From assembly GCA_021464525.1 (NCBI GenBank), contig JADRCO010000416.1, forward strand, positions 1 through 34,168: a stretch of DNA of 34,168 bases. The letters run 5' to 3'. Both the position numbers and the translations under genes were made by a program. The stretch comes from Rhizophagus sp. LPA8_4_AMF. Its lineage: Eukaryota > Glomeromycota > Glomeromycetes > Glomerales > Glomeraceae. Shown here one piece after another: positions 1 through 10,422 of this stretch. The first letter of the stretch is position 1. Each line of letters begins with the position of its first letter. The notes below the pieces were generated by a model, which made no database searches, was not told the origin of the DNA, and saw only the letters and a program-made list of their open reading frames with translations.

Positions 1-250
1 AAAAAAAGAGAGATAAAGAGCGTGAGAATGAAATTTGTAAAAAAATAGTAAAAAAATAGTAAAAAATAGTTTAATTTATTTAAATCATGACATCAGATAT
101 ACAAGATTCAAGATTCATGTAATATGATAATCAATTTACTTAAAGTCATGTGTTATATGATGGGTGAATACGTATATCCATTGATAAATTTATAATAATT
201 ATATTGTCAAAAAAATATATTTATTAATATTTTTTTTTTATTTATTCTTA
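1..250. other. AT-rich gene-free left edge
   Basis: No coding potential is visible. The stretch is A/T homopolymer-rich and leads into the left end of the inverted-repeat element at 251. A short direct repeat of the aaaaaaatagt type occurs near 40-70. Confidence 0.6.
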
Positions 251-1009
251 TCCCTTAAACAGTAAGACATTGCAGGCAAATTTGCTTGCAATTTTACTGA
301 AAATTTATTTCTCATTTATTTTTATAAATAATGCATTATTTCAAAAAAAAAAAAAATTCTTAAGTAGCTAAACTCATATATTATTTAATAATAATTTTTA
401 TTTTCTGATCATATATTAAAAAAATGAAGTTTTATATTAGCCAAAATTTTGTATTTCAAAAAAATTGTAATTTTAAGGATTTTTTAAACATTTATCTTTG
501 ACGATTTTGTTAGGATTTGGGTTTAGAGCTGTAATCTCTTAATAAACTTTGTAGATTGAGATATGATAAGTAAACTTTATTATTATAATTTTTCAGATTT
601 AATAGTAGAATTTTAACTTCAAATAAGGCTTTAAAGAAGAAATAAAAATTTGAAAATCAAATATTTTGTGAAAATTTAAAAAATTTTTATTTTATTTAGT
701 AGAATATAAAGTCTTTATAATGAAAATAAAAAAATTTTTTAATCGAAGATATGAAATTTAACGAGATATTAGAATATAAAAATTAATAAATTAATAATAA
801 AAATTCTGGTCAATCATTTTGTAAGGTTAATTTTTGGGTTTAATTTTTAAGTAATCAGCAAAATATTATTATATCTAATGGCCGAAATGTAGAAGAATAG
901 GTTTGCAGAATTATATAGCAACCAGATTAATATTGAGCGATTTTTTTAATGATTAGTATTTTTTTTTAGAAAATTGCAAGCAAATTTGCCTGCATTACCG
1001 TTTAAGGGA
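251..1009. mobile_element. 759-bp non-autonomous inverted-repeat DNA transposon, Tc1/mariner-like by its TA flanks
   Basis: The two ends are inverted copies. Both begin TCCCTTAAAC, followed after a 5-nt indel by a 25-nt identical core at 271-295 and, inverted, at 970-994, which contains the palindrome GCAAATTTGC. Each end is flanked directly by TA (249-250 and 1010-1011), which would fit a TA target-site duplication as made by Tc1/mariner elements. The interior is AT-rich with no open reading frame of note, so the element would depend on a transposase from elsewhere. TA occurs often by chance in DNA this AT-rich, so the superfamily is uncertain, whereas the inverted repeat itself is clear. 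Confidence 0.7.
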
Positions 1010-1663
1010 TAGGAATGCAATTTTGTGTAATTACATCTTATTAAAAATCAGAAAAAAAATGTAATTATAAAAAAGCTAAAGGACTAAACCAGTCATATAT
1101 CACTGTCAAAATAACGTATAATTAAAATAAGTCATCTTATTAATAGTAATTGTGCATTTATAGGTGTAATAGATATTAAATTATACCTATCAGCATTTTA
1201 CATTTTTATTAATTATGCCTTATCAAATATTTCACCATTCTATAATACCTAAAAATGAAAAATTATCACCATTTGTCTTGTCTTATTGAGTGATTAAGAT
1301 GATTTAAATGAGATGTATTCTATTTCTCTATGATCACTGACTATATAGCAAGATAATTTAATAATATATATATTTTTTTAATTTTGTAAATAAATTCTTA
1401 AAAAAATTTTCAACTGAGCAAGTTTCCATTAAAAAATATCCCAATGAACCCTTTTTAAGTATTTTTAATATAGGGTAAATTTAGATCTAGCTCCTCTATG
1501 TAATGCTTAAATCTCATATGATTTAAAATTTAAAATTTTATTGGCTAATTTTTTAATTTTATTTGATTAATGACAGCTGATAAAAATTATTATAGTAATA
1601 AAAAACAAGAAAAAAAATATCAAACTCATAATAAAATATAAAAAAAAAAAAAATTACAAAGTA
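1010..1663. other. gene-free AT-rich stretch with one small hairpin
   Basis: No gene is seen. A hairpin is formed by TAGGTGTAAT (1161-1170) and ATTATACCTA (1180-1189), with one mismatch and a 9-nt loop. Everything else is low-complexity A/T sequence. Confidence 0.5.
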
Positions 1664-2164
1664 TTTCTAAAAAGAAAAAAAAGGAATTTTTATGTACTTC
1701 TACTTATCTAAATAAAAGTAGTAATACAAGCCTGGTTCATATATTTATTCTGACAACCTAAAAAGAGAACAAAAGAAAAAATGTTAGAAATAATTCTTAA
1801 AGGAAAAAAGGATATAACTCTTCCTACTTATCTAAATTAAAACCAGTTTATATATTTATTCTGGTAATCTACAAAAAGAAAGAGAACAAAAGAGAAGAAA
1901 CATTAGAAATGTTTCTAAAAGAAAAAAAAGAACATAACTCTCGCTTTCTACTTATATAAATCAAAGTTTAGTTTGTATATTCATTCTAACAACTCTATAA
2001 ATACTGAAAAAAGAAATGTTAAAATTGTTCTTTTAAAGAAAAAAGAACCTAACCTCCCACTTACCTAAATTTAAGCTCAGTTCGTATCTTCATTCTAGTA
2101 ACCTATAAAAAGAAAGAGAACGAAAAAAAAGAAACATTAGAAACATTTCTTACCATATATTGAA
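1664..2164. repeat. decayed tandem repeat, ~118-bp unit, about four copies
   Basis: Units begin near 1664, 1794, 1912, 2028 and (partial) 2146. Each starts with a tttctaaaag-like segment, then a poly-A/G run, a ctacttatctaaat-like segment, a tatatttattctg-like segment and an agaaagagaacaaaag-like purine run. Spacings are about 130, 118, 116 and 118 bp. Copies differ by many substitutions and small indels, so the array is old. No open frame runs through it. Confidence 0.65.
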
Positions 2165-3820
2165 GAAAAAAAACATATTGACCTTTAGTATATTTGCTGA
2201 GGTAAGAGAGAACGTATTTAAAAAATATGATCTAACTGATAAACAAATATAAAATTGAGTTAAAAAATGCGATATAATTTAAACACCGCTTTGCATCAAA
2301 AATATTTTTTTTACAAATCAAGTGTTTTGTAACCAATCAGATTTTAATTAATATATCATGTTAGATTTAATTGCGTCACATTCAAGCTAGATATACATTT
2401 TCCCTTTAAAATAAATAAAAAAATTTTTTATTAAAAAATATTTTAAATAGTCTAAAAAATTCTTAAATAAAATAGTTTTTTAATAAAATATTTCAAATAG
2501 TATTTTAAAAAATTTCAAATTTTCCAAATAAAAAATCTTATTTTATTTTTATTATGTGATAAAAAAAAATCTTATATGGATTTCCAAATATGAATAATAT
2601 TATTTGGATGATATACCATATTTTTAGAATGAAACATTCTTATGGAATTTATTATTTTAAGCTTACTCATTATCAACAAATGTTCAAAGATATTATGAAA
2701 AAATTGAGAGAAAATTTGATTATGTATGATATAACATTTAGACAGCTTTGCCTTCTGGCAAAATTAACCTATTAGAAAGACTGTTAGTTATATTATTATC
2801 CATATTTAATGATATAAATTCTGAATTACATCCTTTGGAGAAATACATTCATTATACTGTTATGTAATGAAAATTCATAAATTCCATTTTTTAAAAGTGA
2901 TAATTTTGAATTTTATTTGCAATATTAAATTGGTCAAATTGTTCAAAAACTCTCTGTTCAATCCTTTCTTTTTTTTTATCTCTTTACTACTACTGTATAT
3001 CTCTTCATACAAAAATTAAATACAAAAAATGGTTAACAAAAACAAATTTTTATGGAATTTATCAAAATATATAGTATCTCTAATCACAGAGATAATATAG
3101 CAGATATAAAAACAAGTCAAATGAATTACAGTAATACTATTGTGTATTTGTACTGTTATTTAGATATATATAGCAATATTAGAATTAGTATTAGATTGTA
3201 CAAAAAATATGAACAATATATTATTTTGTATACATATATCTTATTTCTCAACAACATAAAAATAAATGTAATACAAAAAATAACCATTGATTACAAAATT
3301 TATTTTTTTTATTGACATCTTATCAAATCACCTTATTGAATAGAAAAAACAAGCAAGTGAGATTTTAAACTATGATACTGGATAAACATATTCACTTCTA
3401 CTATTATCATAATCCTATTTATTATTCATATATGTATGTTTTAACTTTTTTATGAGTTTGCAGTTAATGTCAAGTTTGCCCATTACATAACTTTAAGGAT
3501 TTGTTATACTGGTATAGATGATTTAAAGCTAATATAACAATATACATTTTTTTTTATCAAACATTAAAATTAAGCTAAAATTACTGTAAAGAAATGTTAT
3601 TTTTTGAATTAATTTGTCTCTAATAAAAAAAGAATATTACATTTTACGCTAAATAATAATACAAAATAAAAATATTTCTATTTAATTTTAGCATTAGCAA
3701 ACAAGAATACTTATTGAGAAACTTAGATACTAAATTCTTCTTATACTACAAACTGAATTAAAAACAAGTCCAAATCAAATCCATAGATCATTGCTGTAAT
3801 AAGGGGTTGATGGAAAAAGT
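2165..3820. other. gene-free AT-rich stretch
   Basis: Only short open frames of 61 and 87 codons occur (2590-2775 and 3052-3315). Their composition (Ile/Tyr/Lys/Asn) is what random AT-rich DNA gives, and no motif, splice continuation or family resemblance is seen. I find no RNA gene here. Confidence 0.5.
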
Positions 3821-4818
3821 TCAGTACTCAGAATGTTTATAATATATAGCAGCTGTATTACAAACAGGATAATTATTGCCAGAAGTTGAGTCAGTGAGTT
3901 CAACTCCAGTAATGCTATTTAAAGGAACGTTTATGGAGTTGGTAATATAGTTTAAGGTTGTTCTTTGTGGACTTGCTGTTTCAAGTGAGATAATTTCAAA
4001 CTGGAATCAGCAGAGTCGAACTTTGTTTGTAGGTATTTTACAGCAATTAAAATTACAGTATTGTCAATCTTAGGTTGGAAAATTTTAATTACCAATACAA
4101 TTTGAACTGTTGTATATGGAGAAAAATAAGGAGCCGCTTTTTGGTGAAGATTAAGAAGACTTTGGATGTTGCTGACTTTGATAACTATTGATGAATATGG
4201 ATTTCCAAAGATATCTGCTGCTGCACCAGGTAGTGGTGGATTTCATACTATAGGTCAGACCCAAGAATCAGGCTCTAATGAAGAATTTGCACCCAGAATA
4301 AGAGTTGTATGAGTTCCATACTTCAAATTTTGATGATTCCAAGCTTATAATTCACCTAAGATAATTGCTATTACAGTTGTATGGGGAGACTCAGGTACTT
4401 CATATGCTTTAATTGTACTGTCATCTAAATGTATGTGAACTGGAAGGTTTGGTCACAGTAACAATATTGAAGATAGCTATCAATTGATACATTTGTTTTT
4501 AGAATGGTTTTCCTTGATCCCATGTATTCTTCTGCTGACTCTACTTGGGGTAAAGCAAGAAGGTGATCTTTAGCTAAATTAAGTCGTTAGTGGTCACACA
4601 AATTTTCTTTTTCTCAGATTGTGAAGTCAGTGAGTTGATGGTGTTAGCTTCTCCACATGTATCTGTAGCCTGGAAAGCCTGAGAACTAGCCTGAGGATGA
4701 ACGTGAGAATGGGTGAAGTAAGGACTATAATGAACTGAATCTGAAAAGTGTACGTTAATATTAATAGACTTATCAGATAGAAAACTATAAACCTTACAAC
4801 GTTAGAGATCGATGCCAT
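3821..4818 (-). pseudogene. broken gene resembling fungal Uma2/DUF820 (PD-(D/E)XK nuclease-like) proteins
   Basis: Coding similarity can be followed on the minus strand from an ATG at 4818 to a stop at 3821, but only by changing frame several times and reading through at least four in-frame stops. Recognisable blocks in order are: an N-terminus MASISNVV, a segment LALPQVESAEEY, a segment ending PDSWV, then NPPLPGAAADIFGNPYSSI followed by VIKV, then LNLHQKAAPYFSPYTTVQI, a block KIDNTVILIAVKYL, and a C-terminal block SGNNYPVCNTAAIYY. The order PD...PY-x-x-I-V-(E)-V...LH...A..YFS..T.IQ is the pattern I associate with Uma2-like putative restriction-endonuclease proteins that are numerous in Rhizophagus. 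The catalytic Glu of the E-V position is Lys here. The family call is recognition by eye. The pseudogene status is firm, because frameshifts and stops interrupt the conserved blocks and introns cannot explain them. Confidence 0.55.
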
Positions 4819-5520
4819 AGTGTATATTTTTTTAAACAATCGATCAATAAAATTTTTTTTTTAAAAAAAAAAAGGGGGTGTATTTATAAAAAAAAAAAAA
4901 GAAAGAAATTTATCAGCCAATTATTCTAGAGCTATCATGTGATATTATTGACAGATAACCGAAATTTTTTATTAATAAAAGTTCTTAATTACCAAAATAT
5001 TTTATTATTGCAAGTCATTGAAAGTATATGTACATATGTACTGTACATATTCACAAATTTAATAAGTTTTGAAGTTTTAAACTACGATCCTTTAAAATCA
5101 TTTGAATAGATACGATACATTTTCAATTTTCAACGAAAATATGTTATAAGGTAATTCCGATATCAAAGATGACCAAATTGATTTTTAAAATATTATAAAT
5201 GCTTTATTGTGAGTAAGAATTATTATATGGTGTTTCTTTCTTTAACAATATTCTCCAAAATTCAACACTTTTTACTATTTTGAATTTCTATATCGATACT
5301 TTTCAATTTATAATTTTTAAATCTTTTAATGATTTACTGTATACGTGCTTCAAATAGGATATCTCACGAATCTGCTTACCAACAAAAACTGGTTAAACCC
5401 ATTATTTATTTATATCTCAATAAAGAGTTAAATATAAAGAAAAAGATAGATTTTTTACATTACATATTTTGCTATATAATTGTTCAATGGCTAATTCAGT
5501 AACAGGTATAGTAGAAATAA
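4819..5520. other. gene-free AT-rich stretch
   Basis: No gene is seen. It contains a 12-bp perfect palindrome GTACATATGTAC (5030-5041) followed at once by another gtacat. A poly-A/G tract lies at 4859-4902 just upstream of the broken gene. Confidence 0.5.
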
Positions 5521-6135
5521 TTATTCAAGACGTAACCGCTTAAAGGCACGGTTCTTATCCACAGTAATAGAGTTGTTCCTTTGTGTAGCACTAATAATAA
5601 GTTTCCCATCAGGTTGTACTTTAATATAACCATCTCCATAATTTTTCACAGGCCATTCAATATAAGGACCACAAATCTCTTTTTCTTTATTATTATAACG
5701 AAAAATTGTTTTATTTTTTAACCTATTACCAATGTTAATGGTAAGAGACGTGATACGATGATCCTCTTGAAATTTTTTATTTCTTGGTTGAATTGTAGCA
5801 ACTAATGAGCGATTACCATCACCTTCATGACCTGGAGAATAAAAAATTTCAAATGGGTGATCCAGATTGAATTCATCCAATTTAATTGTGGACTCCTTTT
5901 CAAAATGAATACGACAAAGCTTTTTTTCATCATGTTCCGAATTAGTTATTGTTCCATTTTCCGAAAGAGTTGCTACTCTATTTTCCGAATTGATTACCAC
6001 TCTACTTTCCGAATTAGTTACTGCTCCATTTTCCGAATTAGTTGTTATTCTACTCTCTACTCCTCCATTTTCAGAATTAGTTACAACTCTATTTTCCGAA
6101 ACCAATTTTACGTTACGTTCAGATATTTCTGTCAT
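5521..6135 (-). CDS. hypothetical protein with a degenerate N-terminal Ser-Glu-Asn repeat, 204 aa
   Basis: A single intronless frame that I do not recognise. Residues 1 to about 70 are a run of 8-11-residue repeats around the core N-S-E-N-(G/R)-x-V-(T/I), encoded by a 24-33-nt minisatellite (about 5940-6110). Residues about 72-204 form a non-repetitive region with balanced hydrophobic and charged residues (blocks HPFEIFYSPGHEGDGNR, VATIQPRNKKF, CGPYIEWPVKNYGDGYIKV, DGKLIISATQRNN) that looks like a folded beta-rich domain. It ends in a basic tail, RAFKRLRLE. There is no signal peptide or membrane segment. The ATG at 6135 is the first in the frame. Its composition suggests real coding, because the distal domain lacks the Ile/Tyr/Asn bias of random AT-rich frames. 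It could be a lineage-specific orphan. Confidence 0.6.
   Translation of the reverse strand: MTEISERNVKLVSENRVVTNSENGGVESRITTNSENGAVTNSESRVVINSENRVATLSENGTITNSEHDEKKLCRIHFEKESTIKLDEFNLDHPFEIFYSPGHEGDGNRSLVATIQPRNKKFQEDHRITSLTINIGNRLKNKTIFRYNNKEKEICGPYIEWPVKNYGDGYIKVQPDGKLIISATQRNNSITVDKNRAFKRLRLE
5935..6115. repeat. coding minisatellite (Ser-Glu-Asn unit)
   Basis: On the plus strand the unit reads ttccgaattagtta followed by a variable ctgctccatt-like segment, repeated about seven times with length changes in multiples of three. The repeat therefore keeps the minus-strand frame open. It also opens a shadow frame on the plus strand rich in SIFRIS units, which is not taken as a gene. Confidence 0.7.
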
Positions 6136-6667
6136 AATTTTTTACTATCGTAAACTAGCATATAAACATACTACTCTTGTATTTATAATAAAAATTTTAA
6201 TAGGGCGTAAAAAACCATAATCTAGAGTTTTTTTGGGAGACAATTACTTCTTGGTAGGAATAATAATTTCCGAATAAAGGTTTAATTAATCTACTTTTTA
6301 TGATGATAGTCGTAAAGAAAACAAAATATATACAAAAATGGGAGAAATAGTAAACAAAAAATATAAATAAATTAATAAAAGGTTTCAAAGATTACTAATA
6401 ATGTTTATGCAAAAAACAGAAAATTCTAAAACTTTACTTTTTTTTTTTTTTTTAATAATTTTTTAATGTTTCAAAGTAACCAATTTGGATTGATTATAAG
6501 AATATTTACAAGGTCATATTGTTTAGAGAATACAAAGAAAGATCAACATTATTTTTTACGCCATTTCTTTTTAGGTATTACCTTTCAGCTGAAAATATTG
6601 AAGATATACTGTACAAGATTTACAGTACATAATTTTAAAATTATGTGGAATGAACTTCCTCACCAAT
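6136..6667. other. gene-free stretch
   Basis: No supported gene. A 63-codon minus-strand frame (6197-6388) and a 72-codon plus-strand frame (6466-6684) lack any recognisable feature. A T17 tract lies near 6438-6454. Confidence 0.45.
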
Positions 6668-6759
6668 CATATGGGCCGATTTGACGCATCATACCAATAG
6701 TAACCAATTCCCATTTACTATGAAATTATCACATGCAATGCGTCAAATCCGCCCATATG
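6668..6759. repeat. 22-bp inverted repeat with 48-nt loop
   Basis: The arms at 6668-6689 and 6738-6759 start with CATATGGGC, run through GATTTGACGCAT and differ at one position (C versus G). The arms are GC-richer than the surroundings. No target-site duplication was recognised at the edges, so this may be a solo foldback sequence, a MITE remnant or a hairpin with another role. Confidence 0.7.
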
Positions 6760-6992
6760 TTAATTGCCAACCTTTTCCACAATTCCTTTTTCTCTGCAAA
6801 TTCTTAATATTATTAAAACGAAATTCCGACTTCATAAAACATGGGAGACCATTATTCAAACTAATGTCAATCATCCCAATAATCTAAAATTGATCAAAAA
6901 AAAAGCCAAATAACCAAATCAGGGAAAGTCATAAAATTAATATTTGGTAAATTTGGTTAACATCTACGTAAAATAGTTGAAAGGGTCGGAAC

Positions 6993-7112
6993 TAGTGATG
7001 GGATTCCCATGGAATTTGCAGGAATTTATCGGGATCTGTACGAATTTTACATTAGTAATACTGTACAAATCTCATAAAATTCCGCGTAACGGTTAATTAA
7101 CCCCCATCCCTA
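6993..7112. mobile_element. 120-bp hAT-type MITE with 8-bp target-site duplication
   Basis: The element begins TAGTGATGGG (6993-7002) and ends CCCATCCCTA (7103-7112), a 10-bp terminal inverted repeat with one mismatch. It is flanked by a perfect 8-bp direct repeat, GTCGGAAC, at 6985-6992 and 7113-7120. An 8-bp duplication and a TAGnGATGnn-type terminus are hallmarks of the hAT superfamily. The interior is itself a loose palindrome (GGAATTT...GTAC on the left matches, inverted, GTAC...AAATTCC on the right). No coding capacity. Confidence 0.85.
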
Positions 7113-7120
7113 GTCGGAAC

Positions 7121-7697
7121 CACTTAAAATAATTATTCCGAAACGGCAAAGACCCAAGTTAAATTAATTTTAATCATTTAAACACGTGCTAATACCTAAA
7201 TATGATGCAAATGACCCACCTTCATTTTATAATGGGATCGTTATGGCGCAGGTCAAGTTAAAGTATCAAGTGGGAAAGTCATACTCTAATATTTTGATGA
7301 GAATAATCAGAATTAATAATCAAATGTTATACAAAAATACTATTGTTCCTAAGAGAGTGGAAAAATTTTAATGCCGAACTCTGCGCATAATACGCATAAA
7401 TTTTTTATTTTAAATTTTTTTAATTATCAATTACTAATATTTCTCTGAACATACTTAGTAAAGTAAATAAAATTTTGATGAAAAATGACGAAATTCATGA
7501 ATTTTTATGGGAAAATCTTTTTATCCATGTGATGTTAAAACAGAAAACGAAAGAAGAAAAAAAAATATGGGGGATATTTATAAGCCGATTAACAATTATA
7601 TATATTAACACGGTAGATTTTTTTTTTTTAAAAAAAAAAAAAAGATTCGTCTTTTTTTTTTTTTCCTTTTTCTAATTTTTTTTTAAAAAAAATAAAA
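7121..7697. other. upstream region of the YTP1-like gene, with homopolymer hairpin and CACGTG site
   Basis: No supported gene. An E-box CACGTG is at 7183-7188. Just before the next start codon lie T12/A14 and T-rich/A-rich tracts (about 7619-7697) that can fold on themselves and probably form the leader or promoter of the YTP1-like gene. Short open frames at 7186-7371 and 7475-7675 show no recognisable features. Confidence 0.45.
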
Positions 7698-9266
7698 ATG
7701 AATTGTTTTAAAACGAGACCTAACTTTTTTAATTTTTTTTTGCTAACATTAATAATAATATTTCTCATAATTGTGCCATTTATAAATTCCGAACACGTCA
7801 GACGTTTTGAATACGTCAAACATTCAGAACATGAACATGATTCTGAACACACGACTCATACTCATACACATTCAGGAACAATTACAATTCCTCAAATTAA
7901 TGATCAAGATGTATTATTTATGGGAGTAGGAAAAAATCCATTTTGGTTAAAAGAACAAAATTATAAGTTATGGCTTCATATTATTAGTATGATAATATCA
8001 TTTGGTACATTAATTCCTATAGGAATCGTATTAGGATTCGCTAATTCCAAATCAATTTGGTATATAAATTTACAAATTATTGGAACGTTAATAATAATTA
8101 TGGGTTTCTTTTTTGGTGTAATGTTTAGTTCTTCAAAAAGTCAAGATATTTATCCTTCAAATTTTCATTCAAAATTTGGTTGGATAATATTAATTGTATT
8201 TTTATTACAAATGTTAATTGGATTTATTAAATTCATATTTAATGATAAAAATGATAAAAATGATAAGGTTAAATATATAAATATTAGTTTAAGTAGCGAA
8301 TCAAACGAATCTTTGGTAACAAGTGTTGATAGTTCTTCTGCAACATCACATGATATAGAATCATCCACTCATGATTCATCATTACTTGATTCAAATTATT
8401 CTTCAAATAATTTTCATATAAAAATTCGTTCAAAAATCCTTTCTATTTTACCTTCATCTTTATTATTATCAAAAAAATTTTTTAAAATTTTTTATAATTT
8501 ATCAAGTTTGATTTTAATAATTTTTATTCATACTCAATTTTTATTGGGTTTTATTACTTTATCTGATACTTGTTATGATGAATCTTTAGGAAATTGTTTG
8601 GCTCATTATGTTAAAGGTTCAATATTCTTTTGGTTCGGTTTAATAGCTTTTATTAGATATCTTGGATTTTTTGAAAAATTTGGTTGGGAATGGAATTTCT
8701 TACCAATAAGTTCTTTGGATAATTTTAATGATGAAAAGAATCAAAAAGGGAAAATTTCATTTTCTTTATTGGAAAGTATTATCATATTTTCTTATGGTAT
8801 AACAAATACTTTTTTAGAACATATCGGTAAAGATCAATCTTGGAATCATAGAGATATTCAACATGCCACCCTCGCTTTCATGTGGTAAGTTCATCATTTG
8901 CTAAAATTTGAATGGTGTTAAATCTAATGTTGCGAAATCTAATGTTTCGAAATCATTAAATACTGTATAATGCTTTTTTTTTTTAAAGGTGGTGGGCCGG
9001 TTCATTAGGTATTATTCTAGAGAATAAAAAATTAAGAAAAATTTTATTCTCAAAATCAAAAATTCCAATAACGAATCCTATACCATCAATAATTTTTATA
9101 ATAACAGCAATATCAATAAGTTCTCATCATCAAAGGACCGAATTTTCTTTAAGTATACATAGACAATTTGGTGGTTTCTTATTATTAGCTGGTATATTCA
9201 GATTATTTACTATAATAATCTTATATTTTACAAATATTATGAATGATAATAATAATTATAACGATG

Positions 9267-9298
<32 letters not shown>

Positions 9299-9547
9299 TT
9301 CAATTCAAAATCTTCAACAAAATCAATAACAATCTATCCTCCAACTGAATTAATCTCATCATTTTGTTTCGTTTCTTCAGGTATCACACTTATGTTAGCA
9401 AACAAATCTTTAACTTCCCTTTTTGATGATGTTTATAATTTTGATGCTAATTTTGTTTTAAATATAGTTATATCATTATCTTTTATTACACTTTCTTTTG
9501 TTACTATATTATTATTCATTTATAAATATTCTTTAAAAAAGAATTAA
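7698..9547 (+). CDS. YTP1-like multi-pass membrane protein (DUF2427/Ytp1, cytochrome b561-like), 581 aa
   Basis: Two exons, 7698-8884 and 8989-9547, joined over a GTAAGT...TTTTAAAG intron of 104 nt that restores an FMWWWAGS block. Residues 1-31 form a signal peptide or first membrane segment, followed by a His-rich lumenal stretch (about 42-58). Hydrophobic helices lie at about 92-115, 122-144, 161-181, 265-288, 307-324 and 357-373, with more in exon 2. Single His residues at the edges or middles of helices (H94, H157, H278, H303) recall haem-ligand spacing in cytochrome b561-type proteins, and this is the basis of the DUF2427 reading. The conserved C-terminal Ytp1 part includes EHIGKDQSWNHRDIQHATLA. 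Yeast Ytp1 is poorly characterised but resembles electron-transport membrane proteins. A Ser-rich loop (about 196-240) and an Asn run in exon 2 (codons 9246-9299) look disordered. The family call is by resemblance. Confidence 0.8.
9239..9300 (+). repeat. (AAT)n microsatellite coding poly-Asn
   Basis: A trinucleotide run inside exon 2 of the YTP1-like gene, encoding about ten consecutive Asn within an Asn/Asp-rich loop. Length changes would keep the frame. Confidence 0.8.
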
Positions 9548-10093
9548 AAAAATTAAAAAATCCCCCCTATTTTTTACTATAATAAAAAATGCATATTATT
9601 ATCATCAGTTTAGTTCTAGATTGTGTATAATTTTTTAATATTGTCATACTTTTTTTTTATTAAAATGGATGCCAAAATCATTTTTAGTAAACCGTGATAC
9701 CAAAATTGGTGTAACCTTTTTTTAATATAATGATATCCAAATTTGGGAAGATTATAAAATTTGGGAAAAAATTATTAATTATAATCAATAAATTTAACCA
9801 TATTTGGAGTATACCAAAAATGGGAGTAAAAAATATTTCGATTTCTCACATGATAATCCGGTTTTATTTATTTCAGAAGTCGCAGTATCCGATTCAATAC
9901 CATTCCCAAATAATAATAAAACCTTCGGACTGATATTTCCCATTCAGAAATTACCTTACTTGTTTATTTATTTCATTCAAATGTTATAATTATACGTAAT
10001 GTATTTTTGGTTTGAATGAATTTAGTTAATCGAAAAATGAATTTCTTTTCTTTTAAAAATAATCAATTTATTTAATTAAAACCCCCCCCCCCC
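9548..10093. other. gene-free stretch downstream of the YTP1-like gene
   Basis: No supported gene. Short frames at 9730-9989 are unremarkable. Several loosely related ataccaaaattgg / atatccaaatttggg segments (9660-9825) suggest a worn repeat. A run of 13 C (10082-10094) is exceptional in this AT-rich DNA and borders the next repeat. Confidence 0.45.
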
Positions 10094-10263
10094 CACAAAA
10101 TTGGTTACAGTACGATTTCCCGAAGGACGATTTCCCGAAAGCTTTAACGCCGCCCGACTGATCACATGTTCGTGCATAACACTGCATAACTCAGGCCAAA
10201 AATTCGGGAAAACGTCCTTCGGGATAACGTCCTTCGGGAAATTGTCCGACAAGGCACAAAATT
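10094..10263. mobile_element. foldback repeat with TTTCCCGAAGGACG subrepeats, probable MITE
   Basis: The left arm (10111-10139) carries two, and the inverted right arm (10203-10245) three, tandem units of the type TTTCCCGAAGGACG. The interior (10140-10202) is unrelated and GC-richer than the surroundings. A 9-bp direct repeat, CACAAAATT, flanks the structure at 10094-10102 and 10255-10263 and could be a target-site duplication, though the element ends next to it do not pair perfectly. The subterminal repeats inside inverted arms fit a non-autonomous DNA transposon. The superfamily cannot be assigned by eye. Confidence 0.65.
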
Positions 10264-10422
10264 AACTTCTTAAATTACTGTTAATATTATTACTATTAAA
10301 ATTCACAAAAGATTTATTAAGTTCGTACCCTAAAGTAGTATTATATATTTGTTCTATTTGTATTTTATATAGATATTAGAATCTGGCGCTATTCTATTTA
10401 GGATATGTTGAACAATAAATTT

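Noticed and set aside
1664..2164. CRISPR-like array
   Set aside because: Units are ~118 bp, diverged throughout and adjacent without unique spacers, and the genome is eukaryotic.
2590..3315. Two small plus-strand frames (61 and 87 codons)
   Set aside because: Composition is that of random AT-rich sequence, with no conserved block, exon link or convincing start context.
5827..6153. 108-codon plus-strand frame rich in SIFRIS repeats
   Set aside because: It is the antisense shadow of the Ser-Glu-Asn minisatellite. The minus-strand frame has the balanced distal domain.
6681..6887. 68-codon frame over the 22-bp inverted repeat
   Set aside because: It includes one repeat arm and lacks any family signal.
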